Counted from the stretch's first letter, positions 1 to 8,748 are shown. The stretch: DNA of 64,000 nucleotides from Sphaerisporangium cinnabarinum (GCA_003052455.1 QAPD01000022.1:1-64000); one strand, 5' to 3'. Translations and numbers: made by a program. The notes: generated by a model from the sequence alone, not told the origin.

Positions 1-775
1 CCCGGTCGACGGCGGCGGCGACGTCGTGCGCGACGGCGCCGAGCGCGCGCTCGAGGTGCTGGGCCACCAGCGGGTCGACACCGCGCGCGTCGAGGGTCGC
101 GCTCGCGCCGTGCAGACCGAGGAGCGGGACGTCGGACGCGACGGCCGCCACGAGGTGCGTGCCACCCAGCGCGGCGCGCGCGGCGCGCACGACGTCGGTC
201 AGCCCGGCGGGCACGACGTCCGCCACGTGCCCGGACGCCGGCGGCTCGCCCGCGAGCGCGAGGAGAGCCCCGAGGCCCGCGTCGTGGCTCGTGCTGCCCC
301 CGGTCGCGAGGACGACCCGGCCGGGGTCCGACCCCGCCCGGGCGGCGTCGACCGCGAGCGCGAGCAGGTGCCCGACGGCGGCCGACGAGCGGGCGGGCAC
401 CGTCGTCGGTCTCCCGTCGGCGTCGACGACGACGGTCTCCCCGGTCGCCGGGACCTGGGACACGTCGACGAAGACGGTCCGGGCCCGCGCGCCCTCGCGC
501 GACGTGGGCGCGCGCCGTCGGACGGCGACCGGGACCTCCCCGCCGCCCGGGCACGGCACGACGCCCGCGAGGACCTCGGGCGCGACGAGAGCGAGGGCGT
601 CGAGGAATGCGGGCCCCGACGCCGCGAGGGGCACGGTGTCCACGGCGCCGCGCGCGGACCACCACGAGGCGACGTCGGCGAGGCTCGGTCCGGCGGCAGA
701 CGCCGCGACGTCGCGGCCCGGCCAGGCGCCGTCGGGCACGGGCGGGACGGCGGACCCGGTCAGCAGCACGCGCAT
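1..775 (-). CDS. Glycerate kinase family protein (partial, C-terminus beyond window)
   Basis: The frame reads leftward from an ATG at 775 and stays open to the window edge, giving 258 codons. The product matches the GlxK-type glycerate kinase family, which phosphorylates glycerate at the end of glyoxylate and glycerate breakdown. The residues TGGSTSHDAGLGALLAL correspond to the family's glycine-rich GGSATNDGG block. SGPAFLDAL and VASDVPLLGLHGASA match two other conserved stretches. The start has no Shine-Dalgarno, but CACAAT lies six bases before it, so the mRNA may be leaderless. The gene is divergent from nadA. Family assignment is good; the substrate is inferred. Confidence 0.8.
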   Translation of the reverse strand, partial: MRVLLTGSAVPPVPDGAWPGRDVAASAAGPSLADVASWWSARGAVDTVPLAASGPAFLDALALVAPEVLAGVVPCPGGGEVPVAVRRRAPTSREGARARTVFVDVSQVPATGETVVVDADGRPTTVPARSSAAVGHLLALAVDAARAGSDPGRVVLATGGSTSHDAGLGALLALAGEPPASGHVADVVPAGLTDVVRAARAALGGTHLVAAVASDVPLLGLHGASATLDARGVDPLVAQHLERALGAVAHDVAAAVDR

Positions 776-881
776 GCCCGGATTGTGCCAGCCCGGGAGC
801 GGTCGGCGCGGTCCGGCGGGCCGCGTCGAGGGGCCGTGGGAGGGCCTCTCCGTCCACGCGGCGCTGTGCGACGATGGTCCC

Positions 882-2120
882 GTGAGCACCGGGAGCACCT
901 TGCTGTCGTCCGTGGGCGGTCCGAGCACCGCACGCCAGGGCGGTTTCGTCGAGCCCAGCCCGTCCGCCCTGCTCCTGCTGGGGCAGGGTCGTGACCTCGC
1001 GTCCGAGCGGGGCGTCGAGTGCGTGGGCGACCTGCCCGCGCCGAGCGACCCGGACCTCGTGGAGCGCGCCCGCGTGGCGCGCGCCGCGCTGGGCGAGCGC
1101 GCGTTCGTCCTGGGCCACCACTACCAGCGCGACGAGGTCATCGACTTCGCCGACGTCACAGGCGACTCCTTCAAGCTCGCGCGCGAGGCGGCCGCCCGCC
1201 CCGAGGCGGAGTTCATCCTGTTCTGCGGCGTGCACTTCATGGCCGAGAGCGCGGACATCCTCACGTCCGACGCGCAGCAGGTCGTGCTGCCGGACCTCGC
1301 GGCGGGCTGCTCGATGGCGGACATGGCCGCGATCGACCAGGTCGAGGACGCGTGGGACGTGCTGCAGGAGGTCGGCATCGCCGACTCGACGATCCCCGTG
1401 ACCTACATGAACTCCTCCGCGGCGATCAAGGCGTTCACGGGCCGCCACGGCGGCACGGTGTGCACGTCGTCGAACGCGGAGGTCGCGCTGCGCTGGGCGT
1501 TCGACCAGGTGGGCGGCGTGGACGGCACGGGCAAGGTCCTGTTCCTCCCCGACCAGCACCTGGGGCGCAACACCGCGGTGCTCAAGCTCGCGATGTCGCT
1601 CGACGACTGCGTCGTGTTCGACCCGCGCAAGCCGAACGGCGGGCTCACCGACGCCGAGCTGCGCGACGCGCGCATGATCCTGTGGCGCGGGCACTGCTCG
1701 GTCCACGGGCGGTTCTCGGCGAAGAACGTCGAGGACGTCCGCGCGGCCGTCCCGGACGTCAACGTGCTGGTCCACCCGGAGTGCAAGAACGAGGTCGTCA
1801 CGGCGGCGGACTTCGTCGGGTCGACGGAGTACATCATCAAGATGCTCGACGCCGCCGAGCCGGGCTCGGCGTGGGCGATCGGGACCGAGCTCAACCTCGT
1901 GCGCCGCGTCGCGCGGGCCCACCCGGACAAGCAGGTGCACTACCTCGACTCGACGGTGTGCTTCTGCTCGACGATGAACCGCATCGACCTGCCGCACCTG
2001 GTGTGGGCGATGGAGTCGCTCGTCGCGGGGCGCGTGGTGAACCGGATCGTCGTGGACGCCGACGACGCGCACTGGGCGCGCGTCGCGCTCGACCAGATGC
2101 TCGCCCTGCCGGGCCTCTAG
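882..2120 (+). CDS. nadA: Quinolinate synthase NadA
   Basis: NadA condenses iminoaspartate with dihydroxyacetone phosphate to quinolinate in de novo NAD synthesis, using an oxygen-sensitive 4Fe-4S cluster. The 412-residue product carries the family blocks GHHYQRDEVIDFAD (residues 78-91), AAGCSMADMA, HPECKNEV and STVCFCSTMNRID. The likely cluster ligands are Cys143, Cys301 and Cys360 or Cys362. The GTG at 882 starts about 75 residues before the conserved core, so the N-terminal extension is longer than usual and the start is less certain. GACGAT sits six bases before this GTG. nadB and nadC are not visible nearby. nadE lies 41 kb away in the same window. Confidence 0.95.
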   Translation: MSTGSTLLSSVGGPSTARQGGFVEPSPSALLLLGQGRDLASERGVECVGDLPAPSDPDLVERARVARAALGERAFVLGHHYQRDEVIDFADVTGDSFKLAREAAARPEAEFILFCGVHFMAESADILTSDAQQVVLPDLAAGCSMADMAAIDQVEDAWDVLQEVGIADSTIPVTYMNSSAAIKAFTGRHGGTVCTSSNAEVALRWAFDQVGGVDGTGKVLFLPDQHLGRNTAVLKLAMSLDDCVVFDPRKPNGGLTDAELRDARMILWRGHCSVHGRFSAKNVEDVRAAVPDVNVLVHPECKNEVVTAADFVGSTEYIIKMLDAAEPGSAWAIGTELNLVRRVARAHPDKQVHYLDSTVCFCSTMNRIDLPHLVWAMESLVAGRVVNRIVVDADDAHWARVALDQMLALPGL

Positions 2121-2178
2121 GCGCACGGGCAGGAGCCGTCGGGGCCCGCGGGACGCCGGGCCGCACGCGGAGGTGGCC

Positions 2179-2778
2179 ATGGGTACGGGCAACGGGACGA
2201 ACGTCGGGATCTTCGTCTTCGACGAGGCCGAGGAGCTCGACGTCGCCGGGCCGTTCGAGGTGCTGTCGGCCTGGGCCGAGCACTCGGTGCTCAAGCCCCA
2301 GGTGTCGACGTTCTCGTGGGACGGCGGCGGCGTGCGGCTCGCGAAGGGCCTGCGCCTGCTCCCCGACCGCTCGGCGGACGACGTCGGCCCCCTCCACCTG
2401 CTCGTGTACCCGGGTGGCCGCGGGACGCGCCCGCTGCTCGCCGACCGCGTGCACCTCGAGTGGCTGCGCGCGATGCGGGCGCGCACCCCGGTGATCGCGA
2501 GCGTCTGCACGGGCTCGCTCGTCCTCGCCGCCGCGGGGCTCCTCGCGGGCAGGCCCGCGACGACGCACTGGGCGCACTACGACGAGCTCGCGCGGATCGA
2601 CCCGAGCGTCGTGGTCGACACGGAGGCGCGCTACGTGGACGACGGCGACGTGGTCACGTCCGCGGGCGTGTCCGCCGGGATCGACATGGCGCTGCACCTC
2701 GTCGCTCGCCTGGAGAGCCCCGACGTCGCGCGCGCCGTGCGGCGCGGGATCCAGTACGACCCCGACCCGCCGGTCTGA
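2179..2778 (+). CDS. DJ-1/PfpI family protein
   Basis: This 199-residue protein belongs to the DJ-1/PfpI class I glutamine-amidotransferase-like superfamily. It shows the nucleophile elbow ASVCTGSLVLAAAGLLAG with the candidate catalytic cysteine, and an acidic residue in the early DEAEELDVAGPFEVL segment. This form is closest to isonitrile hydratase-like and GATase1-type proteins. No AraC helix-turn-helix is attached, so it is not one of the DJ-1/AraC regulators. The ATG at 2179 was chosen because GGAGG at 2169-2173 is correctly spaced for it, while the GTG at 2173 overlaps that site. The biochemical function is unknown. Confidence 0.8.
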   Translation: MGTGNGTNVGIFVFDEAEELDVAGPFEVLSAWAEHSVLKPQVSTFSWDGGGVRLAKGLRLLPDRSADDVGPLHLLVYPGGRGTRPLLADRVHLEWLRAMRARTPVIASVCTGSLVLAAAGLLAGRPATTHWAHYDELARIDPSVVVDTEARYVDDGDVVTSAGVSAGIDMALHLVARLESPDVARAVRRGIQYDPDPPV

Positions 2779-2808
2779 GCGGTCGGCCGGCCTGAGCGGG
2801 CCGAGCGC

Positions 2809-3174
2809 TCAGCGCCGCGCGTAGCGGCCGGTGCGGTGCGCCCAGACGTCGAAGAGGACGGTGCAGAACGGCGGGACGGTCGCGGCGAGCGCGAGGAAGG
2901 TCGTCCAGAGCGACCAGCGGACGCGCACGGCCACGAGCACGGCGAGCGCGACGTACACGAGCACGAGCGCGCCGTGGACCGGACCGAAGATCTCCACGCC
3001 GCGCTCGGTCGTCCCGGCGACCCACTTGAGGTACATCCCGACGAGCAGGCCGGCCCAGGAGAACGCCTCGGCGATCGCGACCGCGCGGAACGCGCGGACC
3101 TGCCACGGGTGCGGGGCGGGCGACCCGGTGTCGGCGGTGGCGGTGGGGCGAGGGGCGGGGCTCGTCGTCGTCAC
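2809..3174 (-). CDS. DUF3817 family integral membrane protein
   Basis: This 121-residue protein has a short polar N-terminus followed by about three hydrophobic segments: AFRAVAIAEAFSWAGLLVGM, ALVLVYVALAVLVAVRV and WTTFLALAATVPPFCTVLF. The EAFSW, MYLKW and VHG residues are typical of the DUF3817 family of small actinobacterial and firmicute membrane proteins, which have no established function. A GTG start at 3174 is preferred over the ATG at 3183, because the GAGG sequence abuts that ATG but lies seven bases before the GTG. It is convergent with the DJ-1/PfpI gene and divergent from the thioesterase gene. Confidence 0.75.
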   Translation of the reverse strand: MTTTSPAPRPTATADTGSPAPHPWQVRAFRAVAIAEAFSWAGLLVGMYLKWVAGTTERGVEIFGPVHGALVLVYVALAVLVAVRVRWSLWTTFLALAATVPPFCTVLFDVWAHRTGRYARR

Positions 3175-3267
3175 GGCGCGCATCCTCGCACACCGACCTG
3201 GAGGGGCGTCCCCCGCCGTCGGCGCCGGATACCCGATACCGCTGGTGCGGGGTAGTAGCCTGCCTCG

Positions 3268-3798
3268 GTGACCCGCCAGATCCAGCTCCTCGTCGCCAGC
3301 ACGATGCCGCGCAAGGCCGTGCCGGGCCGCGGCGTCCTCGAGCCGTCCGTCACCCGCATGCGCGTGCGCCCGGGCGACCTCGACTTCTACCTGCACGTCA
3401 ACAACGGCGTGTACCTGCAGATGATGGACGTCGCACGCAGCAACTTCATCGCCGACCTCGGCGGGTTCCCGCTGCTCAAGGACAAGGGCTGGTACCCCGT
3501 CGTCGCGGCGTCGACCATGAAGTACCGCCGCTCGCTGCAGCTCGGGGACCGCTTCGAGATCACGACGCGCGTGCTCGGGTGGGACGAGCGCGTCGTGTAC
3601 CTCGAGCAGGTGTTCTCCCGCCGTGGGGACCTCTGCGCGCGCGGCCTCGTCGCCGGGCGCTTCCTCGCGCGCGGGTCGGGCGACCGGATCGCCGCGCCCG
3701 ACGTCGTCGGGCTCCTGGGCGGCGACGTCGCCTCCCCCGACCTCCCGGACGACGTCGCGCGGTGGGCCCGGGCGGTCGACGTCGCGCACCGCGGCTGA
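3268..3798 (+). CDS. Acyl-CoA thioesterase-like hot-dog protein (4HBT family)
   Basis: This 176-residue protein has a single hot-dog fold of the 4-hydroxybenzoyl-CoA thioesterase type. Key parts are VRPGDLDFYLHVNNGVYLQMMDVAR (core D-x-x-x-H-V-N-N-x-x-Y), a central STMKYRRSL strand, and ERVVYLEQVF. It probably hydrolyses an acyl-CoA or acyl-carrier thioester in the cytoplasm; the substrate cannot be read from sequence. The GTG start is supported by TAGCCT (3256-3261), six bases upstream, which would give a leaderless mRNA. No Shine-Dalgarno is present. It stands alone between divergent and unrelated neighbours. Confidence 0.8.
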   Translation: MTRQIQLLVASTMPRKAVPGRGVLEPSVTRMRVRPGDLDFYLHVNNGVYLQMMDVARSNFIADLGGFPLLKDKGWYPVVAASTMKYRRSLQLGDRFEITTRVLGWDERVVYLEQVFSRRGDLCARGLVAGRFLARGSGDRIAAPDVVGLLGGDVASPDLPDDVARWARAVDVAHRG

Positions 3799-3847
3799 CA
3801 CCCAGGGCGCCCTGTACCGGGCGTGGGCCGGGTGCTTCGATGGGTCG

Positions 3848-4687
3848 GTGACCGCCGACCGAGAGCACGACCACCCAGCGACCGACCCGTTCGACGCGAC
3901 CATGGTCCCGGCCCTGCCCTGCCAGGACATCGACGAGCTGCGCGACTTCTGGACCGCGCTGGGCTTCGACGTCACCTACCGCCAGCTGCGGCCCAACCCC
4001 TACCTCGCGGTGCGACGCGGCGGCGTCGACCTCCACTACTTCGGGCTCGACGGGCTCGCGCCGCAGGACAGCTACAGCACGTGCATCGTCGTCGTGGACG
4101 ACACGGCCCCGGTCTTCGAGGCGTTCGCCGCGGGGCTCCGCGCCCGCTACGGACGGCTGCCGCTCACCGGCTTCCCGCGCATCACCCGTCCGCGGCGGCG
4201 CGCGAACGCGGGCGGCACGACCGGCTTCAGCCTCGTCGACCCGGCGGGCAACTGGGTCCGGGTCGTGCGCCGCTCCCCCGCTGCGGACGCCTCCACGGAC
4301 ACCTCTGCGGACAACGCCACGGACACCTCTCCGGGCGCCGCGGGCGACTCCTCCGCCGGCGCCTACGCCGCACGCCCCGAGGGACGGCTCGCCCGGGCGC
4401 TGGACGACGCCGTCGTGCAGGCCGACTCGCACGGCGACCCCGCCCAGGCCCGCAAGATCCTCGCAGGGGCGCTCCGGCGCGCCGGGGAGGACGTCGGCGC
4501 CGCCGACCGGGTGCGGGCCCTCGCCTATCTCGCCGAGCTCGCCGCGCGCACGGACGACGCCGCCGCGGCGCGCACATACCTCGACGACCTCGACGCGCTC
4601 GCAGGCACCCTCGACCCGGAGGTGCGCGACGCCGTCGGTCCCGCGCTCGCCGAGGCGGCCGACGTGCGGGCGGCGCTCCCCGGCTGA
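3848..4687 (+). CDS. VOC (glyoxalase/bleomycin-resistance) domain protein with helical C-terminal extension
   Basis: Residues from about 20 to 140 form one vicinal-oxygen-chelate domain: ALPCQDIDELRDFWTALGF, VTYRQLRPNPYLAVRRG, VDLHYFG and GFSLVDPAGNWVRVVRR. A linker rich in Thr, Asp and Ser follows, ending near residue 180. The last 100 residues are Ala-rich helices (RLARALDDAVVQADSHGD, ARKILAGALRRAG, RALAYLAELAARTDDAAAA) that look like TPR or other helical repeats. VOC proteins include glyoxalases, dioxygenases and antibiotic-binding proteins; which type this is remains unknown. The start is uncertain: GTG 3848 gives 279 residues, while ATG 3902 would give 261. Confidence 0.75.
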   Translation: MTADREHDHPATDPFDATMVPALPCQDIDELRDFWTALGFDVTYRQLRPNPYLAVRRGGVDLHYFGLDGLAPQDSYSTCIVVVDDTAPVFEAFAAGLRARYGRLPLTGFPRITRPRRRANAGGTTGFSLVDPAGNWVRVVRRSPAADASTDTSADNATDTSPGAAGDSSAGAYAARPEGRLARALDDAVVQADSHGDPAQARKILAGALRRAGEDVGAADRVRALAYLAELAARTDDAAAARTYLDDLDALAGTLDPEVRDAVGPALAEAADVRAALPG

Positions 4688-4724
4688 CCGGGGAACGCCG
4701 CCGCGCGGAGCCGGACGTCGCGGG

Positions 4725-6134
4725 TCAGGCGACCGCGCCGCCGAGCCGCGCGAGCAGGAGCGCCTCGGCGAGCACCACCTTCTCCAGCTCGCCGAGGTGG
4801 ACGGACTCGTTCGCGCCGTGCGCGCGCGAGTCCGGGTCCTCGACTCCCGTGACCAGGATCGCCGCGTCGGGGAAGACCTCGAGCAGGTCGGCGATGAACG
4901 GGATCGACCCGCCGATGCCGATGTCGACGGGGTCGGTGCCCCACGACGTCGCGAACGCCCACCGCGCGGCGCGCATCGCCTCGGAGTCCGCCGGGGCGAG
5001 GAACGGCTTGCCCTGCTCCCCGTCGCGCACGGTCACGCGCGCGCCGAACGGCGCGTGCGACTCGAGGTGCGTGCGCAGCGCCGCCATCGCGGCCGCCGGG
5101 TCCTGGCCGGGCGCGAGCCGCACCGAGAGCTTCGCGGTCGCGCGGGGCGTGAGGGTGTTCGACGCGTGCGCGACGCTCGGTGCGTCGAGCCCGATGACGG
5201 CGATCGCCGGCTTGGTCCACAGCCGGCCGGCGATGCTGCCCTCGCCCGCGAGGACGGTCCCGTCGAGCAGCGAGGAGTCGGCGCGGAAGTCGCCCTCCGC
5301 GTAGTCCACGGTCGGCTCGTCCGCCGTGACCAGCCCGGGCACGGCGACGTTGCCGGCGTCGTCGTGCAGGGTCGTGATCAGCCGCGCGAGCAGCGTCACG
5401 GCGTCGAGCACGGGACCGCCGAACATGCCCGAGTGCACCGCGTGGTCGAGCACCGCGACCTCGACCTCGCAGTCCACGAGCCCGCGCAGCGACGTCGTGA
5501 GCGCCGGGACGCCGATCTTCCAGTTCGAGGAGTCGGCGACGACGATGACGTCGGCCGCGAGCAGGTCGCGGTGCTGCGTGAGGAACGGCAGGAACGTCGG
5601 CGAGCCGATCTCCTCCTCGCCCTCGACGAACACCGTCACCCCGACGGGGAGGTCGCCGATCTCCAGGAGGGCACGCAGGGCGCCGAGGTGGGCCACGACG
5701 CCCGCCTTGTCGTCGGCCGCGCCGCGGCCGTAGAGACGGCCGTCGCGCTCGGTGGGCTCGAACGGGTCGGTCTCCCAGGTGCCCGCGTCGCCCGGGGGCT
5801 GGACGTCGTGGTGCGCGTACAGCAGGACGGTCGGCGCACCCTCGGGCGCCGGGCGGCGCGCGACGACGGCGGGCGCGCCCTCGGTGCCGTCCTCGGCCCG
5901 GGCGCGCAGCACCTGCACCTCGGGCAGTCCGGCGTCGCGCAGGAGCGCGGCCACGGCGTCGGCGCTGGCGGCGACGTGCGCCTGGTCGAACGCGGCGTTC
6001 GAGACGCTCGGCACGCGCACGAGCGACTCCAGGTCGGCGCGCAGCGCGGGGAAGAGCCGGGCGACGGTCTCGCGGAGCGTGGTCGCGAGGGCGGCGCCGG
6101 GCGCGGGGCCGGTGGGTTCGGGTGAGTTCGTCAC
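4725..6134 (-). CDS. M20 family dipeptidase
   Basis: This 469-residue zinc peptidase of family M20 hydrolyses dipeptides or related amide bonds in the cytoplasm. Metal and catalytic motifs are visible in order: LLYAHHDVQPPGD (metal His and general Asp), GRGAADDKAGV (bridging Asp), FVEGEEEIGSP (catalytic Glu and metal Glu), VLDHAVHSGMFGGP at the start of the dimerisation lid, and HGANESVHLGELEK near the end with the last His ligand. It starts at GTG 6134, where TACCGT on the minus strand lies seven bases upstream, so the transcript is probably leaderless. It is divergent from the DUF3043 gene and convergent with the VOC gene. The exact substrate is unknown. Confidence 0.9.
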   Translation of the reverse strand: MTNSPEPTGPAPGAALATTLRETVARLFPALRADLESLVRVPSVSNAAFDQAHVAASADAVAALLRDAGLPEVQVLRARAEDGTEGAPAVVARRPAPEGAPTVLLYAHHDVQPPGDAGTWETDPFEPTERDGRLYGRGAADDKAGVVAHLGALRALLEIGDLPVGVTVFVEGEEEIGSPTFLPFLTQHRDLLAADVIVVADSSNWKIGVPALTTSLRGLVDCEVEVAVLDHAVHSGMFGGPVLDAVTLLARLITTLHDDAGNVAVPGLVTADEPTVDYAEGDFRADSSLLDGTVLAGEGSIAGRLWTKPAIAVIGLDAPSVAHASNTLTPRATAKLSVRLAPGQDPAAAMAALRTHLESHAPFGARVTVRDGEQGKPFLAPADSEAMRAARWAFATSWGTDPVDIGIGGSIPFIADLLEVFPDAAILVTGVEDPDSRAHGANESVHLGELEKVVLAEALLLARLGGAVA

Positions 6135-6208
6135 GACCAGCACGGTACGACACCGTGCGGCCCCGGACCCGCGCCCGGGCACCCCGTCGGCTCGACTACC
6201 CTGGAGGG

Positions 6209-6802
6209 GTGTTCTCCCGCAACAAGGCCGCCGCGACCCCCGCCGCCCCCGACCCCGTCGAGGAGGCGGCCGAGATCGAGCGCGCCGGCAAGGGCCGCCC
6301 GACGCCCAAGCGCAAGGTCTCCGAGGCCGCGAACAAGCGTCCCCTCGTGCCGAACGACCGCCGCGCCGCCGCGAAGTCCGCGCGGGAGAAGCAGCGCGAG
6401 ATGCGCGACCGCCAGTACCAGGCCATGCAGACCGGCGACGAGCGCTACCTGCCGCCGCGCGACAAGGGCCCGGTCAAGCGCTACGTGCGCGAGTACGTCG
6501 ACGCCCGCTGGAACCTCGGTGAGTTCTTCCTGCCCGTCGCCCTCGTCTTCATCGTGTTCTCGTTCCTCACGGCGCAGAACCAGGAGCTCGCGTTCCTCAC
6601 GGTCATGACGCTGTACGTCATCGTCCTGCTGACCGTCGTCGACGGCTTCATCATGTGGCGCCGCCTGCGCAAGCGCCTCCTCGCGAAGTTCGGCGACATC
6701 CCCAAGGGCACCGTCATGTACGCGGTCATGCGTGCCTTCCAGCTCCGCCGCGCGCGCCTGCCCAAGCCGACGCACAAGAAGCACGGCGTCTTCCCCGAGT
6801 GA
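6209..6802 (+). CDS. DUF3043 domain membrane protein
   Basis: This 197-residue actinobacterial protein has a long basic, charged N-terminal half (KGRPTPKRKVSEAANKRPLV, AREKQREMRDRQYQAMQTGD) and two transmembrane segments (FFLPVALVFIVFSFLT and LTVMTLYVIVLLTVVDGFIM). A basic C-terminus ends in PKPTHKKHGVFPE. This matches the DUF3043 family, which has no defined role. The GTG start is six bases after TACCCT (6197-6202). A GGAGG at 6203-6207 is too close to serve as a ribosome binding site, which also favours leaderless expression. Confidence 0.8.
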   Translation: MFSRNKAAATPAAPDPVEEAAEIERAGKGRPTPKRKVSEAANKRPLVPNDRRAAAKSAREKQREMRDRQYQAMQTGDERYLPPRDKGPVKRYVREYVDARWNLGEFFLPVALVFIVFSFLTAQNQELAFLTVMTLYVIVLLTVVDGFIMWRRLRKRLLAKFGDIPKGTVMYAVMRAFQLRRARLPKPTHKKHGVFPE

Positions 6803-6852
6803 CGACGGCGCCCGGCGCCGCGAGCGGCCGGGCCCGCGGCTAGGTTGGGTCC

Positions 6853-7866
6853 ATGCCCACCTACCGCTACCTCGGCAACTCGGGTCTCAAGATCTCCGAG
6901 ATCACCTACGGCAACTGGCTCACCCACGGCTCCCAGGTCGAGAACGACGTCGCGACGGCGTGCGTGCACGCAGCCCTCGACGCCGGCATCTCGACGTTCG
7001 ACACCGCGGACGTCTACGCCAACACGAAGGCCGAGCAGGTGCTCGGCGACGCCCTCAAGGGCCAGCGACGCGAGTCGCTGGAGATCTTCACGAAGGTCTA
7101 CTGGCCGACCGGCCCCGGCGGCCCCAACGACACCGGCCTGTCGCGCAAGCACGTCATGGAGTCGATCAACGGCTCCCTGAAGCGGCTCGGCACCGACTAC
7201 GTCGACCTCTACCAGGCGCACCGGTACGACACCGAGACGCCGCTCGAGGAGACCATGCAGGCGTTCGCCGACATCGTGCGCCAGGGCAAGGCCCTGTACA
7301 TCGGCGTCTCCGAGTGGACGGCGGACCAGATCCGCGCGGGCCACGCGCTCGCGCAGGACCTCGGGTTCCAGCTCATCTCCTCCCAGCCGCAGTACTCCAT
7401 GCTGTGGCGCGTCATCGAGGACGAGGTCGTGCCGACGTCGCGCGAGCTCGGGCTCTCGCAGATCGTGTGGTCGCCCATGGCGCAGGGCGTGCTGTCCGGC
7501 AAGTACCTCCCCGGCCGGCCGCTGCCCGCGGGGTCGCGCGCGACGGACGACAAGGGCGGCGCACGGATGATCCAGCGCTTCCTCACCGACGACGTGCTCA
7601 CGCGCGTGCAGAACCTCCGGCCCGTCGCGGACGAGCTGGGCCTGAGCATGGCGCAGCTCGCGATCGCGTGGGTGCTGCAGAACGACAACGTCGCCGCGGC
7701 GCTCGTCGGGGCCTCGCGCCCCGAGCAGGTCGCGGAGAACGTCAAGGCGTCGGGCGTCACGATCCCGGCCGAGCTCATGACCCGCATCGACGAGATCCTC
7801 GGGGGCGCCGTCGAGCGCGACCCGGGCAAGACGGCGGAGAACGCCCCGCAGGGCCGCGTCGCCTGA
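6853..7866 (+). CDS. Aldo/keto reductase, Kv-beta-like subfamily
   Basis: This 337-residue NADPH-dependent aldo/keto reductase of the TIM-barrel superfamily resembles the YghZ and voltage-gated potassium channel beta-subunit group. It starts MPTYRYLGNSGLKISEITYG. The tetrad residues are visible in FDTADVYAN (Asp and Tyr), FTKVYWP (Lys) and YQAHRYD (His). The SPMAQGVLSGKYLPG and ALVGASRPEQVAENVKA blocks form the cofactor-binding end. Likely substrates are aldehydes such as methylglyoxal; this is inferred from the family. TAGGTT (6841-6846) lies six bases before the ATG. A strong hairpin follows the stop. Confidence 0.9.
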   Translation: MPTYRYLGNSGLKISEITYGNWLTHGSQVENDVATACVHAALDAGISTFDTADVYANTKAEQVLGDALKGQRRESLEIFTKVYWPTGPGGPNDTGLSRKHVMESINGSLKRLGTDYVDLYQAHRYDTETPLEETMQAFADIVRQGKALYIGVSEWTADQIRAGHALAQDLGFQLISSQPQYSMLWRVIEDEVVPTSRELGLSQIVWSPMAQGVLSGKYLPGRPLPAGSRATDDKGGARMIQRFLTDDVLTRVQNLRPVADELGLSMAQLAIAWVLQNDNVAAALVGASRPEQVAENVKASGVTIPAELMTRIDEILGGAVERDPGKTAENAPQGRVA

Positions 7867-7883
7867 CGCACGACACCGCACGC

Positions 7884-7918
7884 GACGACGGCCCCGGCAG
7901 CGCGCCGGGGCCGTCGTC
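7884..7918. terminator. Hairpin terminator between convergent genes
   Basis: A perfect 15-bp stem (GACGACGGCCCCGGC, 7884-7898, with its complement at 7904-7918) surrounds a five-base loop. It lies just after the aldo/keto reductase stop and just beyond the end of the convergent YczE-type gene, so it can serve both strands. No long T-run follows, as is usual at this GC content. Confidence 0.8.
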
Positions 7919-7924
7919 GTCTCC

Positions 7925-8686
7925 TCACCGGCCGGACGCGGGCATGCCTCCCTCGTCCGGCCGGGGGCCTGCGGTCGCGGGGACGGGCTCCCGCGACGCC
8001 GTCTCGACGTCCGACGCCGCCCCGGCGGCCGCGCCCTCGAGACCGTCCGTGCGCGCGGGCTCTCCGACGGGCGTGCGCCCGGCCACCGGGGCGACGAGCC
8101 CGCGCGGCGCGAACCACCGCGCCGTGAGCTGCACGATCGGCCCGACGGCGAGCGCGTAGGCGACCGTCGCCCAGCCGAGCGTGCCGCCCAGCGCCCAGCC
8201 CAGCGTCACCACGACGACCTCGAGGAGCGTCCGCACGAGCCGCACCGACCAGCCGGTGCGCGCCACCAGGCCGGTCATGAGTCCGTCGCGCGGTCCCGGG
8301 CCGAGCCGCACTCCCAGGTAGGCCGCCGTCGCGAGGCCGTTGAGCACGATGCCCCCGACGGCCAGGGCCACGCTCGCGGCGACGCCCGGGTCGGGCACGA
8401 GGCGCGTGACGAGCGCGATCGCCGGGTCGATCGTCAGCGTGATGACGACGACGTTCGCCACCGTGCCGATCCCGGGCCGCTGCCGGAGCGGGATCCAGGC
8501 GAGCAGGGCCAGCACGCTCAGCGACCCGACGACGACGCCGAACGGGAGCCCCGTGCGGCGGACGACGCCCTGGTGCAGCACGTCCCACGGCATCCCGCCC
8601 TGGCCGGCGTGGATCAGCAGCGCCATGGACAGCGCGTAGCCGAGCAGGCCGAGGAGAAGCTGGACGGTGCGACGGGTGGGGCTCAT
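7925..8686 (-). CDS. YczE/YitT-type integral membrane protein
   Basis: This 253-residue protein has about five hydrophobic helices (for example VQLLLGLLGYALSMALLIHAG and VRLVRTLLEVVVVTLGWALGG) and a polar 60-residue tail rich in Ala, Pro and Glu. The GMPWDVLHQGV and GVRLGPGPRDGLMTGL motifs are typical of YczE proteins. These are often encoded divergently from a MocR-type regulator called YczR, exactly as here. The role is unknown; transport or membrane sensing linked to vitamin B6 or amino-acid metabolism has been suggested for the family. ATG 8686 was chosen over ATG 8695 because AGGA lies eight bases before it. Confidence 0.8.
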   Translation of the reverse strand: MSPTRRTVQLLLGLLGYALSMALLIHAGQGGMPWDVLHQGVVRRTGLPFGVVVGSLSVLALLAWIPLRQRPGIGTVANVVVITLTIDPAIALVTRLVPDPGVAASVALAVGGIVLNGLATAAYLGVRLGPGPRDGLMTGLVARTGWSVRLVRTLLEVVVVTLGWALGGTLGWATVAYALAVGPIVQLTARWFAPRGLVAPVAGRTPVGEPARTDGLEGAAAGAASDVETASREPVPATAGPRPDEGGMPASGR

Positions 8687-8708
8687 GGGTGTCATCCTGA
8701 GCGCCAAG

Positions 8709-8729
8709 TGGCATCGACATCCATAGCCA
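8709..8729. promoter_or_regulatory. Candidate MocR/YczR operator
   Basis: The 62-bp gap between the divergent YczE-type and MocR genes contains TGGC-N13-GCCA as an inverted repeat. The interior CATCGACATCCAT is comparatively AT-rich. MocR regulators commonly bind repeats in such shared promoter regions and regulate the neighbour. This is an inference from position and symmetry. Confidence 0.45.
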
Positions 8730-8748
8730 ATTGCGAGAGAGTGGCCCC

